This document shows, in pieces, positions 51,501-61,400 of a stretch of DNA of 64,000 nucleotides; positions within the stretch are counted from its first letter, which is position 1; each line of letters begins with the position of its first letter. Made by a program: the position numbers and the translations under genes. The notes under the pieces were generated by a model. That model made no database searches and had not been told where the DNA came from. It was given only the letters and a program-made list of their open reading frames with translations. This DNA comes from Zonotrichia leucophrys gambelii (lineage: Eukaryota; Chordata; Aves; Passeriformes; Passerellidae), in contig NC_088171.1 of assembly GCF_028769735.1 (NCBI RefSeq), forward strand, positions 61,804,216 through 61,868,215, in the 5' to 3' direction.

Positions 51501-53961
51501 GCCAGAGTCATGCAGCCAAAAGGTAAAAAAAAAGGTCTACAACTGTTCCTTCAGACACACATGTTGCTTGTGTGCTCACTCTGAATTTGTCAGAAAAAAA
51601 ATATTGAGGGTAATGTATCAGATGAGAAAGAGAGCACACAACTGCAGATAAGCTTTGATTCTTTGGAGGTACTTTTCCTCACAGCATCTCTAGAAGTACC
51701 TTCTTAGGATGAGTTTATGACTTGCTTTGACATCCTCACATGATGATGCTCTCAATTGATTAATTTCCTTAAAAACTACAGTTTCAAAAGCTTTCACTCT
51801 TTCTGTGAGCATTCCTCATTAGAGAGAAGTAGAGTTGTGATGGATTTTGAAACACCTTTTACTGTGTCCTATATAAGTTAATGAAAACACTATTAATAAT
51901 GAGCAGACCTTAATTCTTGCTCACATGTGTGCACAGTGGAAAATTTATCCAAGATTTTAGTTCTGCAAGCTGCAGAAAACCTACTGGAGACTCTTGGGAT
52001 CTTGTTAAAGATCCAAGATATTTTGCTACTTTAGGGAAATCTGAATTCATCAGTTCTGAGTTGCCTCCTTCATCTTTCCCCAACCTGCCATCCATGCATG
52101 TAACAAGCTACAAAAGGCTCACATGACCCTCGTATGAGCCCCTTTTATCTTGCTCAAAGCATCTTTCATTGGAACTATGTGTCTTGAGCACACGCAGCAG
52201 GAAGTGTTTCCCAGCAGCCCAACCAAACAGAGCAACCCAAATTGCATCTTGCAGCCAGTCAGAAACCCAAGGTAACTTTTGTGGCAAACTGACTTTTCTT
52301 TTTCCTGAAAACCTAAAGAAAGTTCCTGAGCTTCTATTTATATGTATGACTTTTCAGAATGAACTTCCCACTAAGAATTTCAGTTCATGTTCTATATATT
52401 ATGCATTGGCCAAGTGTAATTAAAAGCTTTCAGCCGCACCTCTATGTACTGAAGCTGTTCCATCTACTGAAATACTGAGATTCTATTTTCTTCCATTACA
52501 CAAAAGTTCCCAACATTTCCAGTGGCCCAATCATACATAAAATACTCCCTTGAAGGAGCACTGGTAACCATAAATGTCATGAAAAGCAATTTGCCTTATC
52601 ATTTGCTTGCTGCAGCCATTTATGGGGGGATTCCAGGTACTTGTTCCAGGTACATATCTCAATGAGTCCCTATGGAAATTATCAGTATCCTTGATTGTAA
52701 TATTTTTACCTCTCATTTTAACATTAAAAAATTCAGTCAAGTCTGCCTGCTTGTCCCCATCTACAAGCTTCTGGCAGCACATAGTCAGTTTAATGACAGT
52801 CTTGGTTCTGTTCCAGCAGATTATTTAAAAAAAAAACAACATTCAGATGAAAAAATCAGCTGTGCTTAAATAGCCACATAGTCCAACCAGACAATTTGAA
52901 GGTTTTGGCTGTTTTTTATCTCTTACAGACCCTTATCAGGCCAATATACACATAGACACAAGTGATATTAATGGGGAGCTTAGTAATGTGTTTGTGCCCA
53001 AGTGTCATGATCTGCTGAACACATTACAGTAGGTGCATTACAGGGAGTGCATTATTGCTGCTCTGTGTTTCCACAGCCAGGCTTATTCAAGAGACCAAGG
53101 AGCTTAATACCGGTCACCTCAGGTATGCCTTGATGATGTATTTTAAATGTGACTACTTAGAACATAAACAAGGACATGTATATACTTTAATACTTATCAG
53201 CAATTTACTGTAAAAGCAGTAAGGTGGCTGATAAACTGCCAATTATCCTTCTCCCATGTGCTACATATTTGTTAGAGATCTTAACAACAGTGCTGGAGAA
53301 AGGACATCAAATGATGCTTAGAAATGTGATACACATTTTCATTTCACACTCCATCAGTTTTTACAACTAGAGCTCCATGAAATGTATGAGAATACTTGGC
53401 TAACAGCCATATCTACTGAGCTGTAAAATAAGAATCAGATCTCTTTTTAAAAGAGTTTCATTTTTTTTACATGACTAAATCAGATGTTGACCTTTTTCCA
53501 AAATATATTGTAAATATATTCTGCACCTCTACCCATCAATTAATTTTGAATTTCTGAATAGTGTTTAGACCTGTTTTAACAGATATGTAATCAATACATA
53601 TTTTTTTTAGAACAGCTTTGTAAAAAATATTAAACTAATTCCTCAATCCATTAAACTGAAATATATTGAATTATATAATTACTGGTGTTTAATCTTTTCA
53701 ATTCTAGTATGTTCTTTACCCATCTTGCATCTAGAAACAAGAAACAAATGTATTATTGCCTTTATAGTCAGCAAAGTAAAGCTTCGAGCATCAGCAAAAA
53801 TATATTTTGAATTCAGATTTCAATCTGTCAGAAAAGATTAAAGCTTCATGCATATATAAATGGGAACTATAAAATGATAACAGATACATAGCATGGAATA
53901 ATTTTGCTTGAACAGCTGTGGATTTGCCAGTGTAGTAAAGCAGAAAATGTCTTTTACTCAC

Positions 53962-54126
53962 CTCTGTTAAGCCAGAAACTTCTCCTTTTGCTAATGGTCT
54001 GCTGATGGATGCAGTATGAACTCTGGCATCTGATACTGGCTGCCCCTTCATAAAATGTTTCCCAGCTTCATAAATATTCACTTCTACCATCTTACCCATT
54101 AACAGAGGATCCTTTGGCACAAGAAC
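53962..54126 (-). CDS. CDKAL1: CDKAL1 penultimate coding exon: TRAM domain C-terminal half
   Basis: This internal exon is 165 nt (55 residues, phase 0 at both ends), from [20 protein letters not shown] to [11 protein letters not shown]. The acceptor is TTTATTTGAAAG before GTT at 54126; the donor is GAG|GTGAGT. Blocks [20 protein letters not shown] and KGEVSGLT are nearly identical to mammalian CDKAL1 as I remember it. The first ~37 residues finish the TRAM domain, the RNA-binding beta-barrel that follows the radical-SAM core in methylthiotransferases and helps place tRNA anticodon-loop A37. The segment after GQPVSDA leads to the linker encoded in the last exon. Reading past the donor gives an artefactual frame that continues to 53793. 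Confidence 0.97.
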
Positions 54127-54871
54127 CTTTCAAATAAAATAAAGATATAGTTACTAAATACTGCAAGGAACATTAGAGTCTCTGGTACCCATTCAGAAAA
54201 CAGATTTTTGATAAACATCAGAGAAAATCCTAAAACTTAAACATTTTAGTCACCAGTGTACACTACAGCCCTGGCACACTTGACCAGTAAGACCTCCAGC
54301 CTGCATTCTACAAGAGCTTTGCAGTGTTAGCTCAGCTCTTTTCAACTCCAACTAATTCCTGAAGTCATGTTTTTTGATTGATGGGAAAGTTGAGCCTGAA
54401 CTGCAGCTTTTGAATCCAGACCCAAACAGTTCCCAAGGACATTTGTACTACACAATTCTAACAGACTGCTGTAAAGCGTCCCATTTTTATCTCTGTCCTT
54501 TGCAGCTGAGATGCATGATTGACAATGAATGCCTGTAAAAATAGATGACTGTTTCTTGGGTCAGCAACTAATGCCACTCTTTCCTGAATTCGCACAACCA
54601 TGATATCAGACCATCCCACTTCATGTAAAAGCACTAAACAGATGTTCCTAGGTCATGCATTTAAAAAAAGAAAGAGCCCAAAACACAGGAGCAACATTTT
54701 TTTGGAATGGAAGAATAAATGGACTTTAAATGGCTCCAAAATAGGTAAGCAGTTGAAAAAGAAAGGCGGAATAATTTCTTGATGAAATTACGTTTTTTAC
54801 ACTGTTTACAATGAAAAATTGAATCATGGGGACTTATTTAATAACAATTACTTGAAGCTTATCCACACACA

Positions 54872-55034
54872 GAATCTTAGAGTGGATCAGATTGGAAGGG
54901 ACCTCAGAGGAGTCATCTGATCCAATCTCCATGTTCAAGCAGAGTCTCCCTCTCCAGTGAGGGGGACTCCAGACCCTCTGGGCAATTTGTCCCAGTGCAT
55001 GGTGACCCACACAGTAAAGAAGTTCTTCCTCATG
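54872..55034 (-). mobile_element. CR1 LINE, 3' part (downstream of LTR insertion)
   Basis: On minus this is the CR1 3' terminus: its end near 54872 shows a decayed AGAATC-type terminal repeat, preceded by the GATCAGATTGGAAGGGACCTC block (read on plus). The CR1 continues up to CCTCATG at 55034 and is then interrupted by the LTR. It resumes at 55461. Confidence 0.85.
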
Positions 55035-55466
55035 TGCAGCCCCACATTTGTCTTCACAGAGAAAAGCAAGACACAATTCTTCCCAAGAATATTTCTGGGC
55101 TTCACATTCTCTGAACATCAGAGAAAGAAAACACAATTCTTATCTTATTTGCTGTGCCTCTGTTTGTGCAAAAGTAGAATGCAAATGGAGATTGTTTATC
55201 CAAAGTGATGGTGTTTTGTTTCCTTGGCCTATCAGGGCCAAGAGTGTGTGTGTGTCGGGACTGTCAGCTGACAGTCACGAGAATTCTGTGCAGCTGTGTG
55301 CAGTTGTGTGCAGAGTTGAGTGCTTGGCAGATTCAGTTTAGATGTAATGTAATATAGTATAGTATTAGTATAATAAAATAATTAATTAGCCTTCTGATAA
55401 GATGAAGTCAGATGCATCATCATTCTCTCTCCTATAGTTGGGTTGCCTGCAAATTCAATACTCATG
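55029..55466 (+). mobile_element. Solo LTR (ERVK-type) nested in a CR1, perfect 6-bp target-site duplication
   Basis: The LTR body is 55035-55460 (426 bp), flanked by CTCATG at 55029-55034 and 55461-55466. Removing the insert and one copy of CTCATG restores continuous CR1 sequence (TTCTTCCTCATGTTCAGG). This independently confirms the boundaries. AATAAA at 55372-55377 sets the plus orientation, antisense to both the CR1 and CDKAL1. Internal landmarks (AATGCAAATGGAGATTG, CCTTGGCCTATCAGGGCC, ATGTAATGTAATATAGTATAG) match a songbird LTR that I recognise. It starts with TG but ends TA, so the terminal CA has probably mutated. No retroviral genes adjoin. Confidence 0.92.
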
Positions 55467-55788
55467 TTCAGGGGGAATTTCCCAAGCATCAGTTCCATTG
55501 CCTCTTGTCCTACCACTGGCACCACTGAGGAATAGCCTGGAAACACCCTCTGACACCCTCCCTTCAGATGCTTAGGGACATTGATGAGGTTCCCTCTCAG
55601 TTGCCTCTCCTTGGGGCTGAGCAGGCCCAGCTTCCTCAGCCTCTCCTCATGAGAGAGGTGCTTCAGTCCCCTGATCATCTTTGTTGTCCTCCACTGGACT
55701 CATTCCAGCAGCCCTGTGTCTCTCTTGTACTGAGGAGCCCAGAACTGGACCCAGCACTCCAGGTGTGGCCCTACCAGGGCTGAGGAGA
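55461..55788 (-). mobile_element. CR1 LINE, ORF2 C-terminal part (upstream of LTR insertion)
   Basis: This continues the CR1 at 54872-55034. On minus the decayed reading frame at 55678 and below still shows the ORF2 C-terminal block GLKHLSHEERLRKLGLLSP followed by RGNLINVPKHLKGGCQ, which is characteristic of CR1. It is 5'-truncated near 55788 and is sense with respect to CDKAL1. Confidence 0.92.
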
Positions 55789-57684
55789 GTTTTTCAAAGG
55801 AAAAGATCTTATCTTTTTATCTTGATTCTTTGATGCTTGAAATGACTTAAAATGGCGTAATTTTTAGGACTACATGTGCAGAGGATTTTCAGAGAAAAAA
55901 AATCTGTGTCACCCACATTTGGAGACCATTTTTTTGCAAAACACTGCCTCTCCATTTTCACCTGTCACTACTGTTGATTGTCCCACTTGGAGGAAATCAC
56001 CACCAGTGGTTGCCCTTCTTCCCTGAAGGCTCAAGGTGTTCAAGGCTCATGACTGTTCATGACTGTAAGCACTTTGAGATCCTAGGATCTTGCTGAGCTT
56101 CCTAGGCATCTTCCAAGAAAGGCAAAAATCTTTGCCTTTCAGAGACAGGCAAGCTGAGACTCAGCAAACACAAAGTCAGGATCGCAATGCGCAGAGAATG
56201 TTACAATGTGACTGGATCACAGTTCTTCCCAAGTAACTCATCTTGAGCAAATTTAAATCAAAGGGAAACTAGGTAGCTGAATATATTCTGGGCTCATGAC
56301 CTCTGTAAATCTTCCATCTCCTCATGAAAAAGGAACTAAATATAAACCAAACTTCAGAAAAAGAAACAGGTTAAGTGAAAATAACTGGGAGATAGCGTAA
56401 ACAACCAAGCATCCAGGCTTGGCACAAACTCAGATAATTTTTTGAAGTATTTGTTAAGAAAAAACCCTCGATGGTATTTCTAAGAAACTAAGTTAAGCCA
56501 GCAGAAACTCACCCTGGCTATGGATCTGGCAAAGCGCTCTTTGGTCACTTTAGAGTATTCTGTTCAATGTAAACTGTATCACCTAAGCCTTCACAAATAT
56601 CAGCTGCAGCTCCACCACTAAGTCTGTCTGTACAGCTGTATTGATGTGGGTTTAATAGCAAACTCTTTTAGTACAGATGAGCTCAGTGAAGACAGAGTAC
56701 ATTTGATAACTATTTGAGTTAACAGAACAAGATTCTGAGCTTCAGCTTAAATAATATATAATATGATATTTAGACTTTAGACTGGTTTTCAATTACTGCT
56801 ATTAATTTTAGTTACTAGCATGGATTCTTGTGCTTACCTGGGTGAGCAGTAAGATACCATCCTTATGAAACATACCACACATAACATTTTAGGGAAAGGA
56901 ACTGCATTTTATTAATGAAAAGCATTTCTTCCCTAATAGAATTTAAAATGAGTCCCTACGTGACTATTTGTATTTTGTGAATTCTTTACCAGTCCCAATC
57001 ATGAACTGCATTAGGTGCTGTACAAACACAACACAAAAAATCAACACTTTGTTTCCTGTACATATTGTTTTTCATTTAGTTAATTAAGCTTCCATAAAAC
57101 AACACTGAACAAAAAAGTCCCAAGAAATCTCTTTTTAATCTCCATGTTCCTCAACTCTGACTGATAAGTTACAAAATCAAGGAGCATCAATACATAGGAC
57201 TTAGACGGAAATTGGATATGCAATTAAAAAAAAAAGGAGAAAGTGAGGAAAAAATAATTAGCGACCCATATATCTAACAGAAACAGATCGTTCAAGAACA
57301 GCCATGTTACTTACTACTAAGGAAAAACAAATAAATAAAATCTGTAACATAACCCCAAACCAGAAGAAAGTACAGCCATCACCTATATTCTCCCCAGGTT
57401 CAGAGAAAAAAACAACTAATAGTAGCAAAAGTAAATTGTAGACAGCTTAGTCCAAGAAAATGGAGATTAAAATCATGATGATTCAGGAAAGCCAATTTTA
57501 TTGGTCTTAAGCAAGTCATTGGCTTTTTTTCAGTTTCAGAAAATTGATGTGTGTGTTTTCTTCCCAGCTCAAAGATAATGATTTTGTGTGGCAAGAACTT
57601 ATATACATGAAGTACACAGAAGCAAATGACAAAAACTAGAAGGAAGGCATGCCATTTAGGGGGACCCACAGAAGCCTGAGAAGT

Positions 57685-57963
57685 GAACTCACAGAAGCAA
57701 AGTAAGGTTGAACAAGTCCAAGTGCAAGGTGCTGCAGCCAGGTTGGGGCAATCCCAGACTTAAGTACAGACTGGGAAAAGAACTCATGGAGAGTGGGAGC
57801 TTTCCTGCTGGGAAGGACTTGGGGGTGCTGGCAGATGAGAGGCCGGACATGAGCCAGAAATGTGCACTTGCAGACCAGAAAGCCAATTGTATCCTGTGCT
57901 GCATCCAAAGAGGGGTGGCCAGTAGGGCCCCATCCAGCCCAAACCATTGTATGATGCTATGAA
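57685..57963 (+). mobile_element. CR1 LINE with internal deletion
   Basis: The plus strand first reads a CR1 ORF2 C-terminal piece (open frame 57708-57962, with [23 protein letters not shown] and CALADQKAN). After about 57930 it jumps directly to the CR1 3' tail, CCAGCCCAAACCATTGTATGATGCTATGA. The ~500 bp normally between these parts is missing. It is antisense to CDKAL1. Confidence 0.85.
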
Positions 57964-58399
57964 ACACAATATATCATGTTGAAGTGTTTATCTAAAAAAG
58001 TTTCTGACCCTTCTATTGTTAGGTTTTTTTTTTTCAAATTACATTGCCTGAAACACTTTTCAGAAAGATGTATGCAAACTGTCATGACTCAACTATTGAG
58101 AAATCAGTGCTTTGGGGACACTGACATTAAAATTACTAAAATAATTAACAGCTTCTTAAATCATGCTGTACACTCAAACATCCACTGTATATTTCTTAAA
58201 ATAATTTCAGGTAAATTATATTTAAAACACAATAATAAAACAAAATAGCTCATAAAAAAGTCTTGATGGTCACATGTTTCCTGGAAAATGCTTCTTATTT
58301 CTTTATTAGATTTTTTTTTATCCTGACACACTGTTTTGCTGAGATTATCAGTAAGCAAAGATAAAAGAAAAATATGTTATTTGGTTTATTTAACTGTAC

Positions 58400-58483
58400 C
58401 TGCTCATAGAAAGGATTGTGAGCAACGTAGTAATTGGAGTCAAAGGATTCTTCTGTTACCAGAACTCTCTGCCTCTCACCAAC
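58400..58483 (-). CDS. CDKAL1: CDKAL1 third-from-last coding exon: start of TRAM domain
   Basis: This 84-nt exon encodes 28 residues, [20 protein letters not shown] to HNPFYEQ, phase 0 at both ends. The acceptor is TTCTATTTTCCAG before GTT at 58483; the donor is [19 protein letters not shown] and YVAHN.FYEQ match the opening of the CDKAL1 TRAM domain, and the exon joins in frame to VLVPKDP of the next exon (58400 to 54126). CDKAL1 is a two-[4Fe-4S] radical-SAM enzyme that converts t6A37 to ms2t6A37 in cytosolic tRNA-Lys(UUU). The catalytic domains and the first ~430 residues are encoded outside this window, to the right. Confidence 0.97.
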
Positions 58484-61400
58484 CTGGAAAATAGAAGATG
58501 AGAGATGTCTCAGAAAGCAAAACCAATGAATTATACTGAGAACTTCAGCTACAAACAAATGCCCTTAGCGGAAATAATCAAATTCTCTGAGGAACCTCTG
58601 TATCAGCAAGAAAGTGGAGAAGAGAAAACCCTACTTACAAGAGTCTAAACTGACAGGGTTAAAAGAATGGAGGGATAGAACTGAGGGGCTGTAATGAAAA
58701 AAATGAGGGGAAAACTGGAAAATCCAGTTCAGAAATATAAACTGATTTTTATTTATTAAATAGCAAATAAAAATGTAAGATGTGAACAAAGTCCATTACC
58801 TTTTCATCCACTTAATGAAAAAATCTGCACTCAATCACCAAAAGGGTGTCTTTTCTTTAAAAGTCACACTTGTAATTTACAATTCTGGGGCATCTCCTTA
58901 TCCCCTCTTGGTGAGCTCATTTCACTGTACTCATGAGATCACACCAATTTCCATGGCAGTGGAGCCAACACTGCATATTACAAAGACTCAAGTAGAAGAG
59001 TTTATAACAACTCACAGACCCAACATACTAAAGGCAAAATAAACACTGGTCTGGAAAGACCTGTGTTTCAATTATACTTCTCAACTTCCAAATGCACTTA
59101 CACTGTTCAAGGGAAGCACCAATTTTAAAATTAAATTGAAGACTCAAAGACAAATCAGTTGCATTTAAGGACCAAACAGATATGGAACAAAATCTGACTT
59201 TCCCCAAAGTTCAAAATCTCCCTCTGGTCCTGTCCATTACTGAGTTTATGATGAAGTGTATAGCCTAATGTCTGCAAACCTGGAAGGACATTTAGCTCAC
59301 ATTTTTAGTCTGAGCCCATCTCTACTTTTTCCATCTAAATGTGCTCTAGATTATTTCCAAACTATTTGACAAATGCATTCTGCAAATAACAACTGTCTAG
59401 CAAGTTAAATTTACCCACTGATTTTATTACTATTCTGAGACCCAAGAAGGTTTCACATTTTACTCCACAGCTTTAATATCCATGAGCAAAGTTACATTCC
59501 CCTCCCCTCTCCATGAAAGATTCCCACCACATCCCAGTGGCAGCTGTTACACACAAGTTTTAAGATCTCCATCATAAGTTCCATGTGAACTCTGCAAGAT
59601 TCAGAGAGGATAATAATGCTTTGATTCTTTAAGGTACAAGCAGTAGAAGATAAGATTAGGATTTTCTCTTACAGTTAATTGTAGAAAACAGAACTTTAAG
59701 AAATAGGAGCAGCAATGTCACATCTGCATTACAGCATATACATGTACACACATATGTATAGACACGAGATATGTATATAATTCTCCACTTGCTGAAAAGA
59801 AAGATTTCACAGAATAACTCTTGCCTTCCCTTCCTTGTGCATTTATCTGGAACATTTCCAAAGTAAACCCTGGAAAGCAAAGGAAACAGCAAGCACCCAG
59901 CTCATTTCCCCAAAGGCAGATAGACTTTACTCCCCAGAGCCACAAGTTTTGGGGTACACAGCAGAAGGGGACAAATCCCTTGAAGTCCAAACCCAGTGAC
60001 AGACCTCTAATAGCAGAAAGTATGTATATTTTTGCATATTTTTAAGAGGTGTTTAAGACTTGTTTATAATATATGTCAATAAGGCACTTGAGAAAACTAC
60101 TTCAGTAATAAGATTACAGAAAACATTTCCCCTAAACGAAGAGGTTTTGTTACTTCCATAGTATTTGAGACCACAGCTTTTAAAAATCACAGCTCAACAT
60201 CTGCTGTAGCACTGAAGTGCTCAAGTCTCAGATGTCCTGCAATATTATGAAAAAGAGGAGGACAGAATGTTAGATAAGCAACATTTACCCTTGGGCAAAC
60301 ATGCTACCACTGAAAAGCATGAAGGCCAATCACCAAGTCATGTCCTCACATCCTGTTTATTATTTACTGACACCAAAACTTAGCAAAACTGGCTCAGAGA
60401 AATATTGGGTCTGTAACTCATTTCTCAGTTGTCTTGTGGTTCCCTGGCTCTCTCTGGTCATAACAGTCTGCCTTCATCGTGGCTATGAACCCTGCCTGTG
60501 AGGCAGACTAGGCTACATGTGGTATCTTCATACTCTGAGATGACAGAATGGTAAGCATATTATGCAGAAAAAAAAATTTAAAAATCAGAGGGAAGAAGAA
60601 AAGAACACCTGTGTTAGATCATTTGATATAAGTTGTGGTTTCTTCAGAGAGATGTTGCCAGTTTTTCTCAGCTTTGCTTCCAGGAGCCAAAAGAGGTCAG
60701 GTCTCCATGTCTCAGTGGGCCAGAGGGAGAGATTCTGGGCTCAGAATTTCTTGGGAATGGGAAGAAATCAGGGAGGATTTCTGATCCTAAATTCATCATA
60801 TAGGATCAGAATGGCGGCATTTAAATTGAAGACCAGAAACTCAGAGGAGCAAAGGAGCCTATACCAATTTACAGCACATGCATACAGACAGACAGACAGA
60901 CACACAGAAAACTAGCATGGTGCACTGTAAGGAATGAAAAGTAAAGCCAGTAATTGTCCACTTGCTGAAGTTATGGATCTGTAGCCTTGGCCAAGGTTGA
61001 GCTCCAAGAGAGATACAACACTCAGCTATTTGCAGACTCCTTTGCCATAACAACAGAGGAGGAAAATTCCATTTAATGAGTTAGGCCATTGCGTATTCAT
61101 GATCTACAAGAGTAATTGGCTACATGCATTTGTAAGACAGAAAATTACTATCTATCCTGCATCCAAGTATAATTAAGAAGAAATGTAAGTACGCAGAACG
61201 CAGCTTTGGTATTGAAATTTGTTCAAAAAGTGGAATATGTCATCATTTCTGCAATTATTCCCCTGGGATCTCTAGGTGCCTAAGTTTCACCTCTCACAGA
61301 ATTTAAATATGCAGAAACCAGACATGATATCTAATAACAGTCATAATTATAATAACTTTGATGATTTTTTTTCAGGCATGTAGCAGCAGAAGTAGTTCAG

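Larger units (their letters stand above)
31849..53961 (-). other. CDKAL1: Last CDKAL1 intron (22.1 kb)
   Basis: The intron is bounded by GTGAGT at 53961-53956 and CACAG ending at 31849 on the minus strand. It contains CR1 fragments near 36995-37300, 40996-41211, 47072-47300 and 47743-48523, listed separately. The rest is AT-rich unique sequence with no further exon, RNA gene or intact mobile element that I could recognise. In other vertebrates CDKAL1 introns are also very long and can hold distal regulatory elements. I cannot identify any specific enhancer here. Confidence 0.9.
54127..58399 (-). other. CDKAL1: CDKAL1 intron between the last-but-two and penultimate coding exons (4.3 kb)
   Basis: Bounded by GTACAG at 58399-58394 and GAAAG ending at 54127 on the minus strand. 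It contains a CR1 split by an LTR (54872-55788) and a second, internally deleted CR1 (57685-57963), listed separately. The remainder (55789-57684 and 57964-58399) is AT-rich unique sequence in which I see no further feature. Confidence 0.93.

Noticed and set aside
53791..53961. Continuation of the CDKAL1 frame past the exon at 53962
   Set aside because: A strong donor (GAG|GTGAGT) ends the exon at the known end of the conserved GEVSGLT block. The following residues are intronic.
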